DNA of 64,000 nt, taken from the NCBI GenBank assembly GCA_963801105.1, contig CAWDDH010000003.1:2852001-2916000 (forward strand), in the 5' to 3' direction. Position 1 is the stretch's first letter. The number at the start of each line of letters is the position of its first letter. Below the pieces are notes generated by a model. The model was not told the DNA's origin. It ran no database searches and was given only the letters and a program-made list of their open reading frames with translations. Source of the DNA: JAENVU01 sp963801105. Lineage in GTDB: Bacteria > Actinomycetota > Acidimicrobiia > IMCC26256 > JAENVU01. This document shows positions 1 through 8,338 of the stretch, in pieces. The translations under genes were made by a program, and so were the position numbers.

Positions 1-969
1 GGCTCGGCCGGGACGAGCACCTCGCGGGGCACGTCGTGGGCCGCGGCGTCCCCGTACAGCTGCTCGAGCACCGCGCGCGACGAGCGCGCCCGGCCCGAGG
101 TCCTCGACCTTGTCCACCACGAGGCCCCGGCGGCCGACGACCCGGCCCCGCCGAACGAAGAAGATCTGCACCGACGCCTCGAGCTCGTCGTCGGCGAGCC
201 CGAGGACGTCGAGGTCCTCGTTGCTGGACCCGACCATCTGCTGGCGCTCGATGGCCTTGCGCACCGAGGTCAGCTGGTCCCGCAGGCGCGCCGCGCGCTC
301 GAACTCGAGCTCGTCGGCGGCGTCGGCCATCAGCATCTCGAGCCGGGCGACGACCGGTGCCGTGTCTCCCCCGAGGAACGCGAGCAGCTCGTCGACCAAC
401 GCCTGGTAGTCCTCGGGCGAGATCGCCTTCACGCACGGCGCCGCGCACTTCTCGATGTGTGCGTAGAGGCACGGTCGGCCGAGGCGCTGGTGGCGCTGGA
501 GCTTCCCGTTCGTGCACGTGCGGATCGGGAACGTCCGCAGCAGCAGGTCGAGCGTCTCGCGGATGGCGTACGCGTGGGCGTAGGGACCGAAGTACCGCAC
601 ACCCTTGCGCTTCTTCCCGCGCATCACCATCGCTCGGGGCCACTCCTCGTCGAGCGTGACCGCGAGGAACGGGTAGGACTTGTCGTCCTTCAGTCGGATG
701 TTGAACCGCGGCCGGTGCTCCTTGATGAGGTTGTACTCGAGGAAGAGCGCCTCGACCTCGTTGCGCACCTCGATCCACTCGACCGTCGCGGCGGCGGTGA
801 CCATCTGGCGGGTGCGCGGTGCGAGCGTGTGCGGCGCGGCGAAGTAGTTCGACAGCCGGCTGCGCAGGCTCTTGGCCTTGCCGACGTAGATGACCCGACC
901 GTGTTCGTCGCGGAACTGGTACGAGCCGGGCGCGTCGGGGATCGATCCGGGCGGTGGACGGGTCAGCAT
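1..969 (-). CDS. uvrC: UvrABC system protein C, N-terminal part (runs off left edge)
   Basis: Excinuclease subnuclease that makes both incisions beside a UvrB-marked lesion in nucleotide excision repair. The 323 codons present start at ATG 969 and continue past base 1. They show the GIY-YIG nuclease domain in the first 100 residues (GRVIYVGKAKSL, then RSRLSNYF). A conserved cysteine cluster follows (PCLYAHIEKCAAPC, about residue 160), then the UvrB-binding UVR helix pair (ELEFERAARLRDQL). The C-terminal RNase H-like nuclease and HhH domains lie outside the window. The gene is 7 bp downstream of the aminotransferase stop at 977. uvrC is usually next to uvrA in actinobacteria, but here a 15 kb glycan island separates them. 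Confidence 0.95.
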   Translation of the reverse strand, partial: MLTRPPPGSIPDAPGSYQFRDEHGRVIYVGKAKSLRSRLSNYFAAPHTLAPRTRQMVTAAATVEWIEVRNEVEALFLEYNLIKEHRPRFNIRLKDDKSYPFLAVTLDEEWPRAMVMRGKKRKGVRYFGPYAHAYAIRETLDLLLRTFPIRTCTNGKLQRHQRLGRPCLYAHIEKCAAPCVKAISPEDYQALVDELLAFLGGDTAPVVARLEMLMADAADELEFERAARLRDQLTSVRKAIERQQMVGSSNEDLDVLGLADDELEASVQIFFVRRGRVVGRRGLVVDKVEDLGPGALVARGARAAVRGRRGPRRAPRGARPGRA

Positions 970-976
970 CGCGACC

Positions 977-2125
977 TCATCCGCGGCGGACGACGTCTTC
1001 CACGATCCCGATGATCTCGGCCTGGGCGTCGTCGGTCAGGTGCGCCGAGCACGGCAGGCAGAGCACCGTCTCGCCGATCCCGACCGCGACGTCGCCGCCG
1101 AGCACGGGGAGGTCTCGGTACGGCGCCTGGATCCGCATCGGCGGCCAGATCGGGCGCGTCTCGATGTCGACCGCGGCGAGCGCGTCGCGCACTGCCCGCC
1201 GGGTGCCCGCCTCGGGGAGCACGACGGTCGAGAGCCACCCGGACCGACGGGCCCAGGCCTCGTCGGGCCCCCCGCCGAGGCCGAGGGGCGCGAACGCGTC
1301 CCGGTAGCGCTCGGCGATGGCGCGGCGTCGCTCGATGAGTCCGGGCAGGCGGTCCATCTGCACGACGCCCAGCGCCGCGGCCAGGTTCGACAACCGGTAG
1401 TTGTAGCCGACCGCGTCGTGGCGGTAGTCGGTGTCGGGGATCTTGGCCTGCGAGCCGAGGTGCCGGGCCCGGGCGAGCAGCGCGGGGTCCCGCGCCACGA
1501 GCATGCCGCCGCCGCCGGTCGAGATCGGCTTGTTGAAGTTGAACGAGTAGATGCCGACGTCCCCGACCGCGCCCGGTGCGCACCCGTCGAGCGCGCCGCC
1601 GACCCAGCGCGACCCGAGCGCCTCGGCCGCGTCCTCCACGACCGGGATCCCGTGCTCGACGGTGGCGGCGAGGATGGGCGCGAGGTCGGCCGGGTGGCCG
1701 AGGAGGTGGACCGGGACGATCGCGGCCGGCATCGGCTCTCCGGCCCGGGCCCGGCGGGCGATCTCGGTCACCACGATGTCGGGGTCCAGGTTCCACGACC
1801 GGGGCTCGCTGTCCACGAGCGCCACGCGGGCGCCGCAGTACGTGGCGGCGTTCAGCGAGGCGATGAACGTCAGGTCCGAGACCCACACCTCGTCGCCCGG
1901 CCGGACCCCCGCCACGAGGAGCGCGAGGTGCAGCGCGGCCGTGCCCGTGGTCACGGCGAGGGCGTCCTCCGCCCCCACGGCCCACGCGAGAGCCGCCTCG
2001 AAGGCCGGTAGATCGGGCCCGAAGACGAGGTGGCCGTCCCGGACGGCACGCGCGACGGCCTCGGCCTCCTCCTCGCCCACCGTCGGCTCCGACATCCGGA
2101 TGCGCGGGTCTCCCATCCCCCGCAT
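977..2125 (-). CDS. DegT/DnrJ/EryC1 PLP-dependent sugar aminotransferase (LegC-like)
   Basis: Predicted PLP-dependent aminotransferase of nucleotide-sugar biosynthesis. It probably aminates a 4-keto-6-deoxy sugar at C4. The protein (about 382 aa) has the family N-terminus (MSEPTVGEEEAEAV), the cofactor region TTGTAALHLALLVAG, VEDAAEALGS, the PLP lysine in FNFNKPISTGGGG, and the C-terminal signature YNYRLSNLAAALGVVQ. The last signature and DSEPRSWNLDP resemble LegC-type enzymes of legionaminic acid synthesis, and the other Leg-type genes lie at 7.6-14.2 kb. ATG 2125 and ATG 2116 are both possible starts; an in-frame extension up to 2368 is Pro/Arg-rich and unlikely to be coding. The exact substrate is inferred from context only. 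Confidence 0.85.
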   Translation of the reverse strand: MRGMGDPRIRMSEPTVGEEEAEAVARAVRDGHLVFGPDLPAFEAALAWAVGAEDALAVTTGTAALHLALLVAGVRPGDEVWVSDLTFIASLNAATYCGARVALVDSEPRSWNLDPDIVVTEIARRARAGEPMPAAIVPVHLLGHPADLAPILAATVEHGIPVVEDAAEALGSRWVGGALDGCAPGAVGDVGIYSFNFNKPISTGGGGMLVARDPALLARARHLGSQAKIPDTDYRHDAVGYNYRLSNLAAALGVVQMDRLPGLIERRRAIAERYRDAFAPLGLGGGPDEAWARRSGWLSTVVLPEAGTRRAVRDALAAVDIETRPIWPPMRIQAPYRDLPVLGGDVAVGIGETVLCLPCSAHLTDDAQAEIIGIVEDVVRRG

Positions 2126-2366
2126 TGTCGCGCTCCGATGCGACCGCCCGTCCCCGACCGGACACACGGGTCGGATCCCCTGGCTCCCGGAGGGGTGCAC
2201 GGGCGGGGGCGGCGGAAGGATCGCGACCGGGAAGCGGTTACCATCGGCGAAGGCCGGCCTGGAATACCGGCCACACAGATCGGTTCCGAGGCCGACAACC
2301 CCGCGGAGTGGCGACCAGGCTGTCCCCGCCGGCCGAGATCGGAACCTTCCCCGAAGGGGTTCATCC
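2126..2366. promoter_or_regulatory. Divergent intergenic region between the aminotransferase and nadA
   Basis: A stretch of 241 bp without a credible gene separates divergent legC-like and nadA starts, so it should hold both promoters. It contains an inverted repeat GGCCGG-N9-CCGGCC (2252-2272). It also has a short perfect hairpin CCTTC-CCC-GAAGG (2345-2357) that includes most of the nadA Shine-Dalgarno (AAGGGG, 2354-2359). I could not assign a convincing -10/-35 pair, a known riboswitch, or a known NAD-repressor operator. Confidence 0.4.
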
Positions 2367-3458
2367 ATGTTGCGACTGCAGGCCCCCCTGCCGGACCGCT
2401 ACACGACCGCCGATCCCGACGCGCTCCGCGGCATGATCGCCGCGGCGAAGGCGGAGCTCGGCTCCCGACTGCTGATTCTCGGCCACCATTACCAGCGCGA
2501 CGAGGTCATGGAATGGGCCGACATGCGCGGCGACTCGTTCCGGCTCGCCCGCTTCGCCGCCGACAGCGACGCCACCGACATCGTCTTCTGCGGCGTGCAC
2601 TTCATGGCCGAGTCCGCCGACGTGCTGACCGGGGATCACCAACGGGTCGTGATCCCCGACCTCAACGCCGGCTGCTCCATGGCCGACATGGCCGATCTCG
2701 ACCAGGTCCAGGAGGCCTGGGAGTCCATCGCGGCGATCACCGACATCGAGCGGGTCGTCCCGATCACCTACATGAACTCCTCCGCTGCCATCAAGGCGTT
2801 CGTGGGCGAGCATGGTGGTGCGGTGTGCACGTCGTCCAACGCACGGGCGGTCATCGAGTGGGCCTTCGGGCGCGGCGACAAGGTCCTGTTCTTCCCGGAC
2901 CAGCACCTCGGCCGGAACACCGGATACGCGATGGGCTACGACGAGTCCGCGATGCGGATCTGGAATCCCCGGGACGATGTCGGCGGTCTCGCCGAGCGCG
3001 ACGTGAAGGACGCGAGCTTCCTGCTCTGGCGCGGGTGGTGCTCGGTGCACCAGCGCTTCACGCCCCAGCACGTCGCCGATTTCCGCGCCGAGCATCCCGA
3101 CGGCACCGTGATCGTGCACCCGGAGTGCTCGCACGAGGTGGTCGCCCTCGCCGACCAGGTGGGCTCCACGGAGCGGATCCTCGAATGGACCGACGCGGCG
3201 CCTGTCGGTGCGGTCATCGGCGTCGGGACCGAGATCCACATGGTCCAGCGCCTCGCGCACAACCATCCGGACAAGACGATCGTGTCGCTCGACCCGCTCG
3301 TGTGCCCGTGCTCGACGATGTTCCGCATCGACGCCCCGCACCTCGCCTGGTGCGTCGAGTCACTCGCCCGCGGCGAGGTCGTCAACCAGATCACGGTCGA
3401 CGAGCGGACCGCGGGGCAGGCCCGCGTGGCGCTCGAGCGGATGCTCGACATCACCTGA
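2367..3458 (+). CDS. nadA: Quinolinate synthase A (4Fe-4S)
   Basis: Condenses iminoaspartate with dihydroxyacetone phosphate to quinolinate in de novo NAD synthesis; cytosolic. The protein is 363 aa. The N-terminal LGHHYQRDEV motif is typical. Iron-sulphur cysteine candidates lie at about C75 (FCGVHFMAES), C154 (VCTSSNA) and C313/C315 (CPCSTM), and substrate-site motifs VTYMNSS-like (ITYMNSSAAIKA) and HPECSHEV are also present. ATG 2367 is preceded by AAGGGG with 7 nt spacing, which fixes the start. nadB and nadC are not alongside, which is unusual because the three are commonly clustered. Here nadA sits alone inside a surface-glycan locus. Confidence 0.97.
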   Translation: MLRLQAPLPDRYTTADPDALRGMIAAAKAELGSRLLILGHHYQRDEVMEWADMRGDSFRLARFAADSDATDIVFCGVHFMAESADVLTGDHQRVVIPDLNAGCSMADMADLDQVQEAWESIAAITDIERVVPITYMNSSAAIKAFVGEHGGAVCTSSNARAVIEWAFGRGDKVLFFPDQHLGRNTGYAMGYDESAMRIWNPRDDVGGLAERDVKDASFLLWRGWCSVHQRFTPQHVADFRAEHPDGTVIVHPECSHEVVALADQVGSTERILEWTDAAPVGAVIGVGTEIHMVQRLAHNHPDKTIVSLDPLVCPCSTMFRIDAPHLAWCVESLARGEVVNQITVDERTAGQARVALERMLDIT

Positions 3459-3551
3459 CCGGACCGCACGGCCCCGGAGGGTCCCCCCGTCAGCGGCGCG
3501 CGACGGGCACGATGAGACACCCCGTCGCCGTCCCGAGTCGCGCCGATCACC

Positions 3552-4577
3552 GTGCCGCTGTCCGACACCTCCCTTCCGTCCGTTTCGGTCGTCGTCCCGA
3601 CCTACGACGAGGCGCCCTGGATCGTCGACTGCCTCGAGTCACTGGGCCTCCAGGACTACCCCGGAATTGCCGAGATCCTGGTGGTGGACGGCCGCTCACG
3701 TGACGCGACCCGGGAGCTCGTCGCGCGCCGGCGTGCGGCCGACGGGCGGATCCAGCTCCTCGACAACCCGGAGCGGAGCGCGGCCGCAGGCATGAACGTC
3801 GGATTGGCCGCCGCGACGGGGGAGCTCCTGGTCCGGGCCGATGCCCATGCCCGCTACGCGCCGACCTACGTCCGCCGCTGCATCGAGGTGCTGACCGAGT
3901 CGGGCGCCGACGACGTGGGCGGGCCGATGCGGCCCATCGGGACGACCCGGTTCGGTCGGGCCGTCGCCGCGGTCACGACCAGCCGCGTCGGGATGGGCCC
4001 GGGCGCATTCCACTGGACGACCGAACGCCGGGATGTCGACACCGTGTACCTCGGCTGTTACCGGACCGAGACACTCCGCGGTCTCGGTGGGTGGGACGCC
4101 ACGCACCTGCAGTGGGCCGCCGAGGACCACGAGCTGAACCATCGACTCCGGCGTGGTGGCGGGCGCATCGTCTGCGACCCCTCCATCGAGAGCTGGTACT
4201 TCCCCCGTGAGACCCCGACCGCGTTGTGGCGCCAGTACCGCAACTACGGCATCGGGAAGGTCTCGACCCTTGTTCGCCACCGCGGGTTGCCCACCCTGCG
4301 TCCACTCGCACCCGCAACCCTCGTCGCCGCCACCGCGGCCGGGCTCGGCCTCGCGTGCGTGACCGGCCGGATGCGGTACCTGCTCCCGACCGTCGCGTGG
4401 GGAGCGGTCGTCGGCGTGGCCGGCGGGCGCATGGGACGGCAACCCGGCGTCCGCGCCGTCGACGCCACGGCCGCGCTCGCGATCTGCCACGTCGCGTACG
4501 GAACCGGCTTCTGGTCCGGGATCGGTCGCGTCGTGCGGGGCCGGAGCTTCGACCGCCTGCCGGCCGGCTCCCGATGA
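3552..4577 (+). CDS. Glycosyltransferase family 2 (ExoA-like, membrane-anchored)
   Basis: Inverting GT-A glycosyltransferase predicted to add a sugar to a lipid-linked glycan on the cytoplasmic face of the membrane. The 341 aa protein starts at GTG 3552. The GT2 core occupies residues 10-230: VSVVVPTYDEAPWI, the metal-binding DAHARY (a DXD variant) and AAEDHELNHRLRRGG. The C-terminal third (about 245-325) is hydrophobic and looks membrane-embedded, as in succinoglycan ExoA-type enzymes. Its stop overlaps the next start (ATGA at 4574), beginning a chain of 4-bp-overlapping genes running to 10964. Donor and acceptor are unknown. Confidence 0.85.
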   Translation: MPLSDTSLPSVSVVVPTYDEAPWIVDCLESLGLQDYPGIAEILVVDGRSRDATRELVARRRAADGRIQLLDNPERSAAAGMNVGLAAATGELLVRADAHARYAPTYVRRCIEVLTESGADDVGGPMRPIGTTRFGRAVAAVTTSRVGMGPGAFHWTTERRDVDTVYLGCYRTETLRGLGGWDATHLQWAAEDHELNHRLRRGGGRIVCDPSIESWYFPRETPTALWRQYRNYGIGKVSTLVRHRGLPTLRPLAPATLVAATAAGLGLACVTGRMRYLLPTVAWGAVVGVAGGRMGRQPGVRAVDATAALAICHVAYGTGFWSGIGRVVRGRSFDRLPAGSR

Positions 4578-6165
4578 CCGGTCGGGTCCTGACGACGCTC
4601 CGGCAGGGCGCGGAGCTCCTCGCGCGCGAGGTCGGGCAGTCGCCCGAGCTGCGTGCGGCACGGGCGGTGCCACTCGCTGGGCCCGACGTGGGGCCGCACG
4701 CGCCGCGAGTGCTCGTGCTCTCACCGCGCGACTGGGCCGTGCACGTGCAGTGGGAGGCGTTGATCGGCCGCGCCCTCGCCGCGCGCGGGGCATCGGTCCG
4801 GTTCGCGACGTGCGGTGGCGGGCTCGAGACCTGCGATCGCGTGAACGTGCACGAGGGTCCACCACCGCCGTGCCACACCTGCGCCGGCTACACCACCAGC
4901 GCGCTGAACGCGCACGGCCTCGCCGTCGAGACCCTGCGCGACTCCTATCCCGACGCCGCCTGGCCCGAACTGGACGGCCTGACGCTCGACGCGCTCCGCC
5001 AGGTGAGCGACAACGGACTGGCGCTCGGCGAGCTCGTGGACGTTCCCGTGAAGTGGTTCCTCTGCAGTGCCGATCTGCAGCACGACCCTCTCGCGGCGCC
5101 GACGTACCGGGCATTCTTGCGGAGCGCGCGCCGCATCGCGGTGGCGGTTGCCACTCAGCTCGACCGTCATCGGCCCGACGTCGTCGTGATGCTGAACGGC
5201 ATGTTCCTCTTCGAGGCGGTGGCCGCGTCGATCGCCCGTCGCCGCGGCATCCGGATCGTCACGTACGAGCGGGCCCACCTCGACGGACTCCTGTTCTTCG
5301 CGCACGACGAGCCCGCGTGCCGGTACTCATCCGATCAGACCTGGAAGGAGATCCGCGAGACCCCGCTCACCTCCGCCCAGGACGCCGAGCTCGATGCGTA
5401 CCTCGGGGATCGCCGGCACGGCCGCCGTTCGTTCGTGCAGATTTGGCCCGAGCCCGACTTCGACGCGGGCGTCCCGGCCGACCGGACGCGCCGGCGCGTC
5501 GTGATCTTCACCAACCTGACGTGGGACTCCGCCGCGATCGGACTCGACGGCGCCTTCTCGGATGTGCGCGACTGGCTCGTGGACACCGTCGGCCATCTCG
5601 GCACCCGTCCCGACGTGGACGTCACCGTTCGTATCCATCCCAGCGAGGTCGTGCTCCCGAAGTGGCGGACGCGCGAGCCGATGGCGTCGGTGTTGGCACG
5701 CGCCTTCCCGGACGTGCCGGCGAACGTCCGCATCGTGGGCCCGGACGACCCGACCAGCAGCTACGCGCTGCTCGACGGAGCCGACCTCGGGCTGGTCTAC
5801 ACCTCCACGATCGGCCTCGAGCTCGCGCGCTCGCGGGAGTGCCGGTCGTGGTCGGCGGCCGACCCCATTATGCGGGCAAGGGCTTCACGCTCGAGGCGGC
5901 CGACCCCGCGGGGCACCGGCTCACGCTCGACGCCGTGCTCGCCGATCCGGCCGCCCACGCACCCGACATCGAGACCGCGCGTCGCTACGCGGACCTGTTC
6001 TTCTTCACCGCGAACCTCGCCCGCCCACCCGCCTCCGAGCCGGTCTCGGGCTTGGCGCGCCTCGAATCCGGCTTCGCGGACCGTGTGCGACCCGGCGGCG
6101 ACGCGGCTCTGGACGCCGTCTGCGCCGGGATCCTCGTCGGCACACCGTTCCGGCGGTCGCCATGA
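4574..6165 (+). CDS. GT-B-like capsular/surface polysaccharide biosynthesis protein (frame break near 5835)
   Basis: About 530 aa once the frame break is repaired. I place it among GT-B-fold capsule or surface-polysaccharide transferases on general features only. These are RIHPSEVVLP in the C-terminal half, and the nucleotide-sugar-binding region LVYTSTIGLEL continuing as AGVPVVVGGRPHYAGKGFT. A cysteine-rich segment lies near residue 95 (TCGGGLETC, CHTC). The reading frame that starts at ATG 4574 stays open to about 5830. The homologous C-terminus then continues in another frame to 6165. The break lies in gctcgcgcgctcgcggg (two extra or one missing base). Given its neighbours it may transfer the nonulosonic acid, but that is inference. 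Confidence 0.65.
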
Positions 6166-7658
6166 CCATGCGACCACCACGCGGCCTCGTCAGCAACACG
6201 CTCGCCAGCGCCGGCGCGACCCTCTGGATCGCCGCGCTCACCGTCGTGTCGGTCCCGGTGCTGATCCGGCTCCTCGGGGTGCGCGAGTACGGCGTGTGGG
6301 TGCTGGTCACGGTCATCGCCGTCCAGGGCCGTGGCCTCGGCAGCCTGCTCGACCTCGGCCTGGGTCAGTCGCTGATCCAGCGCGTGGCCGCCACCGAGGA
6401 CCGTGAGCAGGCCGCGCGGCACGTCGGGGCCGGCGTCCGGCTGCTGGGGGCGGTCGGCACCCTGGCGGCCGCGGTCCTCGTGGTCGCCGCCTCCCCGCTC
6501 GTGCACCTGTTCTCGATCAAGGACCCCGCCGCGATCACGACCGCGACGACCGCAGTGCGGTTCCTCGCGCTGCAGCTGATCGTCGAGCTCCCTGGGGTCG
6601 CGCTCGGGTCCGGCCTCGAGGGTCTCCGGCGCTACGAGGTTCGCCGGACCATCGACGCGGCGCGCGCCACCGCGTTCTTCGCCGGCGCGATCGCCATCGC
6701 TGCCGCCGGCGGCTCCGTCGCCGGCCTGGCCGCGTGGTCCCTGGCCACGACCGCGGCATCGACGGTCGCCCTAGCCGTCGCGCTGCGGCGGTTCGGCGTG
6801 CACGTCACCGGCGGCGGCTCGATGCGGGCCGAGGCGCGGGCCGGGATGCCGCTCCTCGCGCTGCGTGCGACCGGCGTCGGGTACCGCCAGCTCGACCGCG
6901 TCGTTCTCGGCCTCGTCGTCTCCACGGTCGCGGTCGCCGGCTTCGACGTCGCCGACAAGGTCAACCTCGTGGCCCTGACTGCGCTGGGGGCCGCCACGTC
7001 GGCGCTGATCCCCGCCGCCGCCCACGGGTTGCGGACCGATCCCGAGGCCACCCGCACACTCGCGGTCCGCGCGACCCGGTGGTCGGCCGCGGTGACGATC
7101 CCACTCGCCGCGTTCGCGTTCGGCGCAGCGGTCCCCCTCGCCCGGGTCGTCGCCGGTACCACCGTCGCGGGCGTCCCCGCCGCGATCCGCTGGCTCGCGC
7201 TCTCCACCCTCGCATCGGTCGTGTTCGCCGCGGCCTTCGAGATGGCGATCGGCGCGGCGGCCGCTCGTCGACTCGTTCCGGTTTCCCTCGGTGGGCTCGC
7301 CCTCAACCTCGTGGCCACCGTGGTTCTCGCCGAGCGGTACGGACTGGCGGGCGCGGCCGCCGCGACGTTCCTCGCCTCGATCGCGGTGACGCCGGTGGTG
7401 GCCCGCATCTGCGGGGAGGTGTTCGACCACTCGACGTCGGTGCTCGTGCGTGCGTGTGCACCTGGTCTGGTCGTCGGTCTCCTCGTCGCGGGTACCGCCG
7501 CCATCGTGACCGCGCTCATCCCCGGAACCACCGGCCTGGTCCTTGCCGCCGCCGCGGCCGCGGTGGCGGCCGGGCTCGGTCTCTTCTGGCTCCACCGCTC
7601 CGAGCGCTCCGAGCGCTCCGTACGGGTCCCGGGCTCACTGATCGTGGGAGCGTCGTGA
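6162..7658 (+). CDS. Oligosaccharide flippase (Wzx/MATE-like polysaccharide transporter)
   Basis: Polytopic inner-membrane protein of 498 aa predicted to flip undecaprenyl-linked oligosaccharide to the outer face. It has about 12-14 hydrophobic segments spread over the full length. The N-terminal signature resembles Wzx/RfbX flippases (SNTLASAGATLW, followed by LLGVREYGVWVL). ATG 6162 overlaps the previous stop and its own stop overlaps the GTG of the next gene. A short tandem repeat (CGCTCCGAG units, 7596-7619) encodes an SER-SER motif near the C-terminus. No ATP-binding partner is nearby, which fits a Wzx rather than an ABC export route. Confidence 0.85.
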   Translation: MTMRPPRGLVSNTLASAGATLWIAALTVVSVPVLIRLLGVREYGVWVLVTVIAVQGRGLGSLLDLGLGQSLIQRVAATEDREQAARHVGAGVRLLGAVGTLAAAVLVVAASPLVHLFSIKDPAAITTATTAVRFLALQLIVELPGVALGSGLEGLRRYEVRRTIDAARATAFFAGAIAIAAAGGSVAGLAAWSLATTAASTVALAVALRRFGVHVTGGGSMRAEARAGMPLLALRATGVGYRQLDRVVLGLVVSTVAVAGFDVADKVNLVALTALGAATSALIPAAAHGLRTDPEATRTLAVRATRWSAAVTIPLAAFAFGAAVPLARVVAGTTVAGVPAAIRWLALSTLASVVFAAAFEMAIGAAAARRLVPVSLGGLALNLVATVVLAERYGLAGAAAATFLASIAVTPVVARICGEVFDHSTSVLVRACAPGLVVGLLVAGTAAIVTALIPGTTGLVLAAAAAAVAAGLGLFWLHRSERSERSVRVPGSLIVGAS

Positions 7659-8338
7659 CCCCGGCGGCATCGCTGGTTGCTTGCGTGATCCCGGCGTGGG
7701 CCGGCTCGAAGCGAATCGCGGACAAGAACCTCGCGGAGGTCGGCGGCCGGTCGCTCCTCGCGCGCGCCGTCTCGACGGCCCTCGCGGCGTTCGACGACGT
7801 GGTGGTCTCGACCGACAGCGAGCGCTACGCCGCCGTTGCCCGGGACGCCGGGGCCCGCGTGCCCGGTCTCCGTCCGCCGGTCCTCGCCGACGACACGGCC
7901 GCGATGGACCCGGTGATCGCGGACGCGCTCGGCTGGAGTCCGGCCGCGGAGACCGTCGTGGTCGTCCAGACCACCAGCCCGTTCACCACCGCCGAGGACC
8001 TGCACGCCGTCGTGGCGGCGCTCCGAACCCATCCCGGTGCCGGCTGCGCGCTCCTCGCCCGGGCGTTGCCGTGCGCGCTCAGCTTCGTGCTCGCCGAGAC
8101 GGACGCCAGGTCCGGGACGGCGAACCCCGTCGCACCGGCGCTCTACGACCGGCGCTCGCAAGACCTCCCGGCGCTCTGGCTCCCGACCGGGGGCGCGTTC
8201 GCCGCACCCGCAGCCCGGCTGCGCGCCGGCGGACCGCTCCAGCTCGGACCCTTCGCGGTCGTGCCGGTCCCCGAGGAGCGTGCCATCGACATCGACGAAC
8301 CCACCGACCTCGCTCGCGGCGGGCGCTCGCGGTCGTGA
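7655..8338 (+). CDS. CMP-nonulosonate (acylneuraminate) cytidylyltransferase, NeuA/LegF-like
   Basis: Activates a nonulosonic acid with CTP to the CMP-sugar used by transferases. The 227 aa protein (GTG 7655) has the family start CVIPAWAGSKRIADKNL, DDVVVSTDSERYAAVA, VVQTTSPF and the late DIDEPTDL metal/substrate segment. The usual nucleotide-binding motif is P-A-R-x-G-S-K-R; here the Arg is Trp (IPAWAGSKR), a change at a normally invariant position. It lies directly upstream of the NeuB-type synthase with a 4-bp overlap. Whether the sugar is sialic, legionaminic or pseudaminic cannot be read from this protein; the neighbours favour legionaminic. Confidence 0.85.
   Translation: MTPAASLVACVIPAWAGSKRIADKNLAEVGGRSLLARAVSTALAAFDDVVVSTDSERYAAVARDAGARVPGLRPPVLADDTAAMDPVIADALGWSPAAETVVVVQTTSPFTTAEDLHAVVAALRTHPGAGCALLARALPCALSFVLAETDARSGTANPVAPALYDRRSQDLPALWLPTGGAFAAPAARLRAGGPLQLGPFAVVPVPEERAIDIDEPTDLARGGRSRS

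Noticed and set aside
977..2368. Longer start (2368) for the sugar aminotransferase.
   Set aside because: The extra 81 residues are Pro/Arg-rich without family similarity and would overlap the nadA start region; starts at 2125 or 2116 fit the family.
7596..7619. Short tandem repeat of CGCTCCGAG units as a CRISPR or regulatory repeat.
   Set aside because: Only two and a half units, inside the flippase coding frame; it encodes a Ser-Glu-Arg repeat.
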